Below are positions 7,531-15,674 of a stretch of DNA of 64,000 bases, piece after piece. A program made the position numbers and the translations under genes. Origin of the DNA: DATBAX01 sp963723765 (GTDB lineage: Bacteria > Acidobacteriota > Terriglobia > Terriglobales > Acidobacteriaceae); the NCBI GenBank assembly GCA_963723765.1, contig CAVRSD010000005.1:682001-746000 (forward strand), written 5' to 3'. Below the pieces are notes generated by a model. It was not told where the DNA came from, ran no database searches, and saw nothing but the letters and a program-made list of their open reading frames with translations. The first letter of the stretch is position 1. Each line of letters starts with the position of its first letter.

Positions 7531-7986
7531 GTGAAAGAGCGGCGCCTTCAGCGCCGCGTAAATCGTTCTTGCCTCACAACGCGGGCCTGGAAGGCCCGCT
7601 CTTCCACGGTGGCGCATGCGGCGGTCTTAATGCGGAAGCGGAGTTTAAAACGATTCGCAGAGATGATCGTTGGGGAAAGAAACCACAAGGATTCTTCCGA
7701 ACGCGTGGAGTGCCGTGGAAGAGCGGCGCTTTCAGCGCCGCGTAAATCGTTCTTGCCTCACAACGCGGGCCTGGAAGGCCCGCTCTTCCACGGTGGCGCA
7801 GGCAGCGTTCTTAATGCGGGAAGCGGAGTTGGAAAACGATTCGCAGAGATGATCGTTGCGGAAAAGAAACCACAAGGATTTTCCGGGCCGCGTGGAGTAC
7901 CGTGGAAGAGCGGCGCTTTCAGCGCCGCGTAAATCGTCCTTGCCTCACAACGCGGGCCTGGAAGGCCCGCTCTTCCACGGTGGTGT
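7531..7986. repeat. Three REPIN copies in a 184/187-bp tandem array
   Basis: Copies are at 7531-7608, 7714-7792 and 7901-7981. Each has two inverted REPs whose outer arms read GTGGAAGAGCGG. One REP hairpin is GCGGCGCT-TTC-AGCGCCGC and the other GCGGGCCT-TCC-AGGCCCGC, so paired changes preserve the stem. Copies 2 and 3 are joined by about 105-115 bp of related spacer (CTTAATGCGG, GATTCGCAGAGATGATCGTT), giving a tandem repeat of 184 and then 187 bp. The array lies directly upstream of the RAYT gene. Confidence 0.85.
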
Positions 7987-8006
7987 AGATATCCGCGGAT
8001 CGTAAA

Positions 8007-8053
8007 GGGCATCGGCTTCAGCCATGCCGTAAGAGACGAACCGAGGTCACGCC
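8007..8053. repeat. Dispersed repeat fragment
   Basis: GGGCATCGGCTTCAGCCATG, then CCGTAAGAGACGAACC and GAGGTCACGCC; a related copy is at 6714-6777. It borders the third REPIN and the 3' end of the Mrr gene. Confidence 0.5.
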
Positions 8054-8075
8054 CCGCATGGGCGCCGCACTTTTT

Positions 8076-8987
8076 TCACTCTTCGCTAAAATAATCCGAG
8101 TCGATTCGCTTCGTCTCGTAAGAAATAACTGGCGTCACTCCAATGTTGAAGTCAAGCATGAGGCCCGCGAGGTGAATTCCGTCGATTAACACTACTCTGG
8201 GCTCGATTTTCTCTACGTACTCTTTGGCATCGGTCGAGAAACTTGCAGTTGTGATGAAAACACCTTTTTTCGCTCGCTTGCCATGCAAGGCCCCAACAAA
8301 TTTTTGGACCTCTGGCCTTCCCACGCTCCCTTCCCACTTCTTGGCCTGGAGATAGATCACATCAAGGCCCAAGCGGTCTTCATTAATGATTCCGTCTATT
8401 CCCTCATCGCCAGGTTGCCCAATTACCGTTCCAGCTTCATTGCGCGAGCCACCGTAACCCATACTGAGCAGGAGCTCGACTACCAGTCGCTCAAAGAATT
8501 GTGGTGTCGTTGCCTTGACTCGGCTCAGTAGTTCGGAGGCAATTTCATTCCGAAAGCGCTGATACGCATTTTCTAACACCTCTTCCGGAGTTTGGCTTTC
8601 GTCCTCGGCTGCTACCGGTACAACGACCTCATCTCTATGTTGCCTCGGTGCTCTAAACTCAACAAATTCAGGAAATCGCTGTAGGTCTTTGATGGTTATT
8701 CGTCCCGGTACAGTTTTTAGAAGTTCAAGTCCTCGATCAGTAATTCGAAAGACTCCTCTCCGTGGGCTTTCTAGCGCGCTTGCCTGACCCAAGTAGACCT
8801 TTGCCCAAGCGACCCGGTTAGTAAATCGCGGAGTTCGGCCACTCGGAAGAAGGTTGGCTCTTTCCTCTTCAGTGAGCTTGAAACCCTCCGCTAGTTTCTC
8901 GCGGGCTTCGGCGAGCGTGTGTTCTTTGCCATCCGTGGCCATCTCTAGCAACGGTCGCATCAAGGTTTGAAAATCGGGGATCGCCAA
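8076..8987 (-). CDS. mrr: Mrr-type restriction endonuclease
   Basis: About 303 residues. The N-terminal winged-helix Mrr_N domain (AIPDFQTLMRPLLEMATDGK, with RFTNRVAWAKVYLGQASAL and GVFRITDRGLELL) is followed by a C-terminal PD-(D/E)xK nuclease: FFERLVVELLLSMGYGG, then GDEGIDGIINED and DVIYLQAKKW with the Asp and Gln-x-Lys active-site residues. Type IV enzymes of this family cleave modified DNA. The start is TTG 8987, because homologues begin at this AIPD(F/Y)QTLM block and AAGGGA precedes it. The longer frame from TTG 9038 runs into a terminator. It lies beside the RAYT/REPIN array and the TIR-like pair, as in a small defence patch. Confidence 0.88.
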   Translation of the reverse strand: MAIPDFQTLMRPLLEMATDGKEHTLAEAREKLAEGFKLTEEERANLLPSGRTPRFTNRVAWAKVYLGQASALESPRRGVFRITDRGLELLKTVPGRITIKDLQRFPEFVEFRAPRQHRDEVVVPVAAEDESQTPEEVLENAYQRFRNEIASELLSRVKATTPQFFERLVVELLLSMGYGGSRNEAGTVIGQPGDEGIDGIINEDRLGLDVIYLQAKKWEGSVGRPEVQKFVGALHGKRAKKGVFITTASFSTDAKEYVEKIEPRVVLIDGIHLAGLMLDFNIGVTPVISYETKRIDSDYFSEE

Positions 8988-9036
8988 TGGTTTGTCCCTT
9001 CGTGAATATAAATTACCTGACTCTGCTCGGACAGCC

Positions 9037-9068
9037 AAAAAAGGGGATCACGGCGAACCGTGACCCCC
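9037..9068 (-). terminator. Intrinsic terminator with UUCG loop
   Basis: On the minus strand, GGGGTCACGG-TTCG-CCGTGATCCCC is followed by TTTTTT. It stops transcription arriving from the nrdJ side and insulates the Mrr gene. Confidence 0.85.
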
Positions 9069-9146
9069 TCGCGGTACGTCTTAACTTTTAGTTCGATCTC
9101 GGCGGCGCGAGCTGTCGAGATAGGTTCGGCCCTGGGTAAGTCAAAA

Positions 9147-9459
9147 GCGGACAGCCGAGGCGGCTGTCCCTACGGGAGCGAAAGCAAAGGTTAAAACTAT
9201 TTCCGCACTTGGGGCTGATCCCTTTGGTGCGGGGTCATCTTTACTGCTGCGTAAGTCAAAGGCTACGGGCGAGGGCGCCCGCACCACAACAACACACAAC
9301 TTCTGCAGCAGATTCCTCCCTGCGCCTTTCGGCTACGGTTCGGAATGACAAGGTTTGAGGCGGTGATGCTGATTGCGGCCTCAATCCTCTGGTTGCAGAA
9401 GTCAAGAACCTAAAGTCAAAAACAAAGTCAAAGGCGGCGGACAAGAGTGTCCGCCCCAC
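9147..9459. repeat. Cluster of three different REP-like hairpins
   Basis: Three elements read on the minus strand: 9147-9174 (GTAG + GGACAGCC-GCCTC-GGCTGTCC), 9261-9290 (GTGG + GCGGGCG-CCCT-CGCCCGT) and 9436-9459 (GTGG + GGCGGACA-CTCT-TGTCCGCC). All have a GTRG tetranucleotide 5' of a hairpin with a pyrimidine-rich loop. Each is preceded on the plus strand by AAGTCAAA-type sequence. The stretch 8988-9471 holds only these, the terminator and the repeat at 9307-9352. Confidence 0.65.
9307..9352. repeat. GGAATGACAA repeat (right half element), copy 1
   Basis: GCAGATTCCTCCC followed by GGCTACGGTTCGGAATGACA. Copies are at 14317-14358 and 15436-15478; a full inverted form is at 27422-27507. Confidence 0.7.
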
Positions 9460-9471
9460 ATGAGCAACCAC

Positions 9472-12400
9472 TTAGCTGCAGCCGCTGGTGCTGCCGCAAC
9501 TGCTGCATCGGTAGCAACTGCCGTTTCTGGTCATGATGCTGCCGCAGAAGCTGCAGGTGGGGGCGTCGCCTAGGTCGATTAGTCCTGCCAGGGCGTCGGT
9601 GGCATGAACAGAGCCCGTCGTTGGCCGTTGGTCGTTGGTCGTTGGCGTGAAGCTCGACGAACTGGTGCCGGCGTCTGCCATGCTTTCGTTTGTGGGCGGC
9701 AGTGTGCCTGAGATTCTGGGGCGCAGGGTGTCGAACAGGAGTTGTTGCTGGCCGGTGAGGAAGCGCAGTTGGAGCCAGCGGAAAATGTAGTCCATGATCG
9801 ACTTGGCGAATCCGATCTCGGGAGTGCCGCTCCAGCCGCTGGGTTCGAAGCGGGTGTGGGCGAATTTTTCGCAGAGACAGTTTCAGCGGCACGCCGTGTT
9901 GCAGCGACGAGCGAGACGGCGCAGGCAAAGCTGTCCATGAGGCCGGAGACGGTGCAGCCTTCTTTGGCCATGGTGACGAACAGCTCGCCGGGCTCGCCGC
10001 TGGGATAGAGTCCGACGGTGATGTAGCCTTCGTGTCCGCCGACGTTGAATTTGTGGGTGACCGAGGCGCGTTCATCCGGCAGGCGGTGGCGGACGGCGCG
10101 CGGCGGGGCGTTGAGATTGGCTTCTTCGTGTGACGAGCCAGGGCGGCCGCGAGCATCGTCTTTTTTCGAGAGCGCTGTCGTGCTTCCGGCGGCGCTTAGC
10201 GGTTGCGATTGTTTGCATCCATCACGATAGACGGCCACGGCTTTGAGTCCCAGTTTCCATGCCTGAAGGTAGGCCTCCATGATGTCTTCCACGGTGGCGT
10301 TGTTCGGCAGGTTTACGGTCTTGGATATCGCGCCGGAGATGAAAGGTTGCGCGGCGGCCATCATTTTCAGGTGGCCCATGTAATGGATCGAACGCGTGCC
10401 CTTGGACGGCTTGAAGGAGCAATCGAAAACGGCGAGGTGCTCGTCCTTCATGTGGGGCGCGCCTTCGATGGTGCCGGTAGCGTCGATGTAGCTGACGATG
10501 GCGTCGGCCTGCTCGTGCGTGTACGAGAGCTTGAACAGCGCCGCCGGGACGGTTTGGTTGACGATTTTGATCATGCCGCCGCCGACCAGCTTTTTGTATT
10601 TCACCAGGGCGAGATCGGGCTCGATGCCGGTGGTGTCGCAATCCATCATGAAGCCGATGGTGCCGGTGGGCGCGAGCACGGTGACCTGGGCATTGCGATA
10701 GCCGAACTTTTCGCCGTGGGCGAGAGCTTCGTCCCAGCATTGTTTGCTGGCTTCGAAGAGGCTGGTTGGGACATTGGTTTTGTTGATGTTGTTGACCGAG
10801 GCGCGATGCATGCGGATTACATCGAGGAACGGTTCGCGGTTGATGTACCAGCCGGGGCATGCGCCTCCGGGCATGAGGTTCGCGCCGAGATTGGTGTCGC
10901 CGAGACCTTTCTTTGTTGGTTCGGTCGCGGGAACCAGCGGCGGGCATTGTTCTGCAATCTTGGAGGATTGCAGATAGGCCTGTCCGCACATGATGGCGGT
11001 GACGCAGGCGGCGTAGTCGCGGCCTCCGTCGGAGTCGTAGGGTAGGCCTGCGGCCATGAGCAGCGCGCCGAGGTTGGCGTAGCCGAGGCCTAGCGGACGA
11101 TAGTCGTGCGAGTTGCGTCCGATCATTTCTGTCGGATATCCGGCGTTGTCGACCAGAATTTCCTGCGCGGTGATCAGGACATCGACGGCCTGGCGATAGG
11201 CTTCCACGTCGAACGTGCCGTTGGGTGCGAACTTCAGCAGGTTCATGCTGGCCAGGTTGCAGGCGGAGTCGTCGAGGAACATGTATTCGCTGCACGGATT
11301 GCTGGCGTTGATGCGGTCGGTGTTCTTCGACGTATGCCAGCGGTTAACGGTGGTGTCGTACTGCATGCCGGGATCGCCGCAGCGCCAGGTGGCGTCGGAC
11401 AATTTGTAGAGCAGGTCTTTGGCTTTGAAGGTATGCATCGGCCGCCCATCGCGGATGGCGCGAGTGGAGAAGTCGGTGTCCTTCATCACGGCATACATGA
11501 AGTCGTCGGTGACGCGAACGGAATTGTTCGCGTTCTGGAAGAAGATCGAAGAGTAAGCTTCGGAGTCGGGAGACGATCCGTCGTATCCGGCGGCGACCAG
11601 GGCGTGGGCCTTGGCTTCTTCTTTGCTCTTGCACTCGATGAAGTCGATGATGTCCGGGTGCTCGACGTTGAGGATGACCATCTTGGCGGCTCGACGAGTC
11701 TTGCCGCCCGACTTGATGACGCCGGCGAATGCGTCAAATCCCTTCATAAAGCTGAGCGGACCGCTGGCGGTGCCTCCGCCGCTGAGTTGTTCGGTGGACG
11801 AGCGCAACGTGGAAAGATTGGTGCCGGTGCCGCTGCCCCATTTGAAGAGCATGCCTTCGGTCTTCGCGAGAGTGAGGATGGAGTCCAGCGAATCTTTTAC
11901 CGAGTTGATGAAGCAGGCGGAGCATTGCGGCGTGCTGTATCCGGTGACGCCGAATTCGACGCGGCCGATGGCGGGATTCCAGTGCCAGTTCTGGGCGTCA
12001 GAATTGGGCTCGATGCGGTCGCAGCCTACGTTGAACCAGACCGGCGAATTGAAAGCCGCGTATTGGCGAACCAGGATGTGCGCGAGCTCGTCGTGGAATG
12101 TTGCGCCATCTTCGGGCGTGGCGAAGTAGCCTTGCGATATTCCCCAGTCGCGAATGGTTTCGGCGACGCGAGTAATCAACGCGCGGACACCGGATTCGCG
12201 CTCGGGCGTTCCGATGGTGCCGTGCAGATATTTGCTGGCCACAATGTTGGTCGCGGTCATGGACCAATCTTTGGGAGTCTCGACGTCTTTCTGCTCGAAA
12301 ATGATGTTGCCTTTGGCGTCGGTGATCTGCGCGTGGCGGAGTTCCCATTCGATTTCGTCATAGGGCGAGACACCAGGCTTGGTGAAAAAACGGTGGAAGC

Positions 12401-12512
12401 TCAGGCCAGGAGCTTTCTTGGTTGTAGTGGTGGCGACGGTTCCGGGGGTTACGCTTGGGGAAGCGGTTTTCTCGGTAGCGGGAGGGGCTCCTTTAATAGT
12501 GACCTCAGACAT
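9472..12512 (-). CDS. nrdJ: Vitamin B12-dependent (class II) ribonucleotide reductase, with two frameshifts
   Basis: Reduces ribonucleotides to deoxyribonucleotides using adenosylcobalamin and a thiyl radical. The conserved blocks are all present: FGVTGYSTPQCSACFINSV, FKWGSGTGTNLSTLRSS, the active-site NPCSEYMFLDDSACNLAS, and VTVLAPTGTIGFMMDCDTTG. Frame 1 is intact for about 870 codons, to GLMDSFACAVSL. An extra base near 9908-9911 then moves the homology to SLQHGVPLKL, and another near 9876-9879 moves it to EKFAHTRFEPSGW. The last frame continues through SIMDYIFRWLQLRFLTGQQQ to the zinc-binding tail CSFCG...CYRCSSCG and stops at 9472, whereas frame 1 itself runs on to 9579 as nonsense. Because the enzyme is normally essential, sequencing error is as likely as decay. 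An AGAGG site lies just before ATG. Confidence 0.92.
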
Positions 12513-12584
12513 TGCCTCTTTATCTCCATGCGGACTCTTTGGTCCGCTTGTTATTACTGATTCGGGTTACAGGTGCCGTGATGC

Positions 12585-13112
12585 CTAAAAACCGGACGCC
12601 AATGGGGGCTGAGGCTCGATTTGGGACTGCGGCGGATCGCCGTCGGACGCCTTGGGATCTTGCGAACTGACTGAAGGAAAAGTATGGGCCGTAACCTCGC
12701 CGGAAACCGCTTCGGAAGAGGTGGCCATCCACTGTTGTAAGGCGGTGTAAGCAGCCTGACGTTGGACAGCATCTTCTATTACCGCGTAACGGACGAAGCA
12801 GTGTCCGGCGGAAAGCTTTTCGCGCTCGGGATTGCCGGGTAGAAACAGGCGGCCGAGGGCCATGCCCAAGTCTTCAGCCTCGGCGATCCGGAACAGCGCT
12901 AGCATCCGTTTTCCGCTGGTGGCGGCAGTTTCGCCGGGAGGGACGATCTCTTCGCCTAGGGCGAAGACTCCCGGCTTGCTGGGCGCCAGCAGGACACTGA
13001 AACTGGATTCGCAGCGGAACCACTTTGACCATTGCAGACGGCGGTGGTCCAGACTGGTTTCAAAGCCGTTACGGGCCAACGATTCGGCTACCAGATGCGT
13101 CAGACCTTCCAT
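12585..13112 (-). CDS. Conserved-looking hypothetical protein upstream of nrdJ
   Basis: 175 residues, soluble, no signal peptide. The first 135 residues look folded (LVAESLARNGFETSLDHRRL, WFRCESSFSVLLAPSKPGVF). The last 40 are low-complexity and proline/serine-rich. I do not recognise a family. It lies 72 bases upstream of nrdJ in the same direction and may share a transcript with it. Confidence 0.6.
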   Translation of the reverse strand: MEGLTHLVAESLARNGFETSLDHRRLQWSKWFRCESSFSVLLAPSKPGVFALGEEIVPPGETAATSGKRMLALFRIAEAEDLGMALGRLFLPGNPEREKLSAGHCFVRYAVIEDAVQRQAAYTALQQWMATSSEAVSGEVTAHTFPSVSSQDPKASDGDPPQSQIEPQPPLASGF

Positions 13113-13462
13113 TAGGGCTCCTCACCGGCGCACCTCGAAGGACAGGGACTTCGTCCCCATCGAGCGAGGCATTTTCCACAGCCTGATTGTCAATTGTCGT
13201 TCGTCGTCCCCCCGGGGGGGATAATTCGAACTAATCCGGGGAAACGGTCACCGCTCTATCACTTACGGCCAGTTACAGCCCCAAACACGCCATCGAGTCA
13301 ATTCAGCATTCCGAATTCAGCACGACGACGATTCCCATCCAATTTCGGGTGGACAGGAAACCCGTTTAGCGGACGATTGCAGGTCACCTCTGGCCGACGA
13401 CCATCCCTGTTTACTTAAACCCGGCTCCGTTTCCAGAGTCGTTTTATCACTTTGGATGTCAA

Positions 13463-13491
13463 ACAGTACGCCCGTATGTGGGGGCTGTCAA
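13463..13491 (-). promoter_or_regulatory. Candidate sigma-70 promoter
   Basis: Minus strand TTGACA (13486-13491), 17-base spacer, TACTGT (13463-13468). It would serve the 12585-13112 gene and nrdJ with a leader of about 350 bases. The -35 box lies inside the small inverted repeat GGGCTGTCAATAGCCC. I see nothing else nameable in 13113-13582, and no cobalamin-riboswitch core. Confidence 0.35.
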
Positions 13492-13582
13492 TAGCCCACC
13501 CCTACATATTGTATCGCAAGCAATTAACCGCTCGGATGCGGGGTTGCCAACCCGGTTTTCCACAGCTTGTTTTCATAGGTTT

Positions 13583-13906
13583 TCAGGCGGAGGCGGTCCT
13601 GGATATCGCCCCAGATATCTTGGATAAGGATCGACGTTTTAATGATGAGACAGGCAATTTCCGGCCTCCCGGCAATTTCTCAGCGCTGGGTAGTTCGGCC
13701 GCCCCCATCACCACATAGATATCTTCAAAAATTGCGCGCGGCGTAATGCTCCGCGTGCCATCCGAGGACTCGACCAGATAGTCACCGATCCGACCACGAT
13801 GTTCCCTTTCCAGCGCGTCAGTAAATGCCAGCGGCCGGTCCAGTTGTTGTGCGCGCACCAAAAATCGAGTGCGATAGGTTTTCCATTCCACAAATATTTT
13901 TCTCAC
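13583..13906 (-). CDS. Small soluble protein of unknown function
   Basis: About 107 residues from GTG 13906, preceded by GGGTGG. The recognisable core is EWKTYRTRFLVRAQQLDRPL, then GRIGDYLVESSDGTRSITPR and AIFEDIYVVMG. The G-D-Y-L-V pattern looks like a small conserved fold, but I cannot name a function. The frame extends to 14131, but the extra N-terminal part looks non-coding. Confidence 0.5.
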   Translation of the reverse strand: MRKIFVEWKTYRTRFLVRAQQLDRPLAFTDALEREHRGRIGDYLVESSDGTRSITPRAIFEDIYVVMGAAELPSAEKLPGGRKLPVSSLKRRSLSKISGAISRTASA

Positions 13907-14316
13907 GTGGTATCCACCCTTTGGGGGAGGGAGGGTTGCATTCTTAAGCGCCAAGTTTTCCAATCTCGGATTCTTCCTGAAAATCAGATTTCTTTGCTGG
14001 CTGGAATTCGTTGTGAAGGTGAGGACGAATCTACGCGACCCGTGCGATGCGGTCAATTCCATAAGAATGGTGCAGTTGGAAAAATTTCTGGTTGAGAATT
14101 TATCGAAATAGGAACAGGTGAAGGAGAACATTAAGCGCGTGTGAATTCGCGGTGCGTAGCGTGGAGGTTCGCGAGTGCTGGGCAGATGCCGAAAAATTTA
14201 TTCCCTTCGGCAGGCGAATTATCCACAGGCATAGCACAGGAAATGCAGAAAGTGCTTGGGCTCCGGGCGCTAGGCTTTGGGTTCTCGGACGCTGGTCCTC
14301 GATGAGGTATCTAAAA
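13907..14316. other. Gene-free stretch
   Basis: No convincing coding frame. It holds one perfect DnaA-box-like TTATCCACA at 14219-14227, without others around it. Confidence 0.4.
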
Positions 14317-14358
14317 GCAGATTCCTCCCTTCGCCGTGGCTACGGATCGGAATGACAA
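14317..14358. repeat. GGAATGACAA repeat, copy 2
   Basis: GCAGATTCCTCCCTTCGCC followed by GGCTACGGATCGGAATGACA. It lies just past the stop of the hydrolase gene. Confidence 0.7.
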
Positions 14359-14361
14359 TAG

Positions 14362-15287
14362 TTATAGGCGTTTCGGCTGGAACCAATCGATGATTTGGGT
14401 TTCGAATTCTCGTGGTGCGGTGCTGATGCCGCCACAGTGGTCTGCGTTCGGGACTTCCCACAAAACGACTGCAGGATTTCGGGAGTGGATCTGGCGAGAA
14501 TGACGTACGGGGATATTGCTGTCGATCTGTCCGTGAATCAGCAGAACCGGGACTTTCGTCTGGGCGACTGCGTCTTCCGGAGAAACCCGCCACATGTTTA
14601 GTCCATACTTAGGCGCGCGTAGCAGAAGGCAGTAAACACAACGGGGCGCAGGATGGTGCGCCCCACCCAAGGGCCGGCGTGGAAGAATTGCCCGACACGG
14701 TCGTAGGCGATTTCCTGAAAATTGGCAAAGGAAGATTCCGCAACCACCGAGCAGAAACCGGGTTCCGTTTGCAGTGATTGTAGAAGCTGCGCAGCTCCCA
14801 TGGATTCGCCGAGTCCGAAAATGCAGTGAGGGTGCTGATTGGTTTGAAGCCATTCGAACCAGCGGCGAATGTCGTCGCGCTCAAGCAAACCGTAGGTTGC
14901 CAACTCGCCACCGCTCGCCCCATGTGCACGTGCGTCTGGCAACAAAACGCTGTAGCCATGGTGGATCAGGAGTTCGGCGTATCCGACCATGCCGAGCCGA
15001 CTGTCTCCAAGACCGTGGAGCAAGATGACGGCAGCGCCATTAGCTTTTTGTGGCTGGATATTCCAGGCTTGCAGAGTGATATTTCCCGGAGCAGGGATGG
15101 AGACGTCTTCTAACTTTGATTGTTGATCGAGTGCCATTTGCCCGGCCGACGTTTCGGCTTCGGGCGTGATGGGACGGCGTTGAGGGTGTAGCGCGCCCTC
15201 CGCTACAAACACGCCGATTATGACGCAGAGAGACGTGTAAGCAAGGATAAAGAAGAGTAAGCGGCGGAGGATCGGGTTGCGATGCAT
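14362..15287 (-). CDS. Membrane-anchored alpha/beta hydrolase, frameshifted
   Basis: N-terminal anchor LLFFILAYTSLCVIIGVFVA, then an alpha/beta hydrolase: oxyanion loop VILLHGLGDSRLGMVGY, nucleophile elbow GLGESMGAAQ (Ser), acid in LLIHGQIDSNIP (Asp) and base in VPNADHCGG (His). The catalytic Asp and His are in a different frame from the Ser. The shift falls near 14612-14619, where the first frame ends at YARLSMD and the second continues YGLNMWRVSPEDAVAQTKVP. It resembles the BEM46-like group of membrane hydrolases. The start at 15287 was chosen because the anchor begins there; an ATG at 15347 is also in frame. Confidence 0.8.
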
Positions 15288-15435
15288 GCAGTGTCCAGTT
15301 AGAGGTACGAATGGGGGAAGCAGTGGGTTCCTTCTTACCTCAAGCACTAAAGCGCGTTCCTGGCTACATATGACTGAGCGGCCTGGAAGTCGGCCCTTCC
15401 CCGACTATTTGGAGCACATAAGTGTCAGACAACAA

Positions 15436-15567
15436 GCAGATTCCTCCCTTCGCCTTCGGCTACGGTTCGGAATGACAATGGTAGGGATGCATTTTGCAGT
15501 GGGTAGGGGTCCTTCGACTTCGCAAACGTTCACTTCGTGAACGTCTGACTGCGCTCAGGATGACAGG
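15436..15567. repeat. GGAATGACAA repeat copy 3 and a half-element of the TGTCATCCTGAG family
   Basis: 15436-15478 is GCAGATTCCTCCCTTCGCC plus GGCTACGGTTCGGAATGACA. 15505-15567 runs from GGTCCTTCGACTTCGC to GCGCTCAGGATGACA, the right end of the element seen whole at 34061-34182. This covers most of the gene-free 15288-15611. Confidence 0.6.
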
Positions 15568-15611
15568 TGGTTGGGCTGGGTGAGATCGAAGTCATCTGCG
15601 AGCTCTCGCAG

Positions 15612-15643
15612 AAAAAGGGTGACGCAACAAAGTTGCGTCACCC
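15612..15643 (-). terminator. Intrinsic terminator
   Basis: Minus strand GGGTGACGCAAC-TTT-GTTGCGTCACCC followed by TTTTT, placed 32 bases after the Ig-like lipoprotein gene. Confidence 0.9.
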
Positions 15644-15674
15644 GAGTTGACTCAATCGTAGAAGCGATTACTTT

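Noticed and set aside
7531..7986. Possible CRISPR-like array
   Set aside because: Repeats of 184/187 bp with related spacers and no cas genes; explained as tandem REPINs.
9579..9870. C-terminal 90 residues of the uninterrupted nrdJ frame
   Set aside because: Ser/Pro/Arg-rich nonsense; the family's real C-terminus is in another frame ending at 9472.
11106..12560. 484-codon open frame on the plus strand
   Set aside because: It lies wholly antisense to nrdJ, which has complete homology; the long frame is a by-product of GC-rich codon use.
13113..13582. Possible cobalamin riboswitch for nrdJ
   Set aside because: A B12-dependent enzyme made this worth looking for, but I find no B12-box-like core in this leader or in the 72 bases before nrdJ.
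14219..14227. Perfect DnaA-box TTATCCACA
   Set aside because: Isolated; no cluster of boxes, AT-rich unwinding region or dnaA/dnaN genes, so not an origin.
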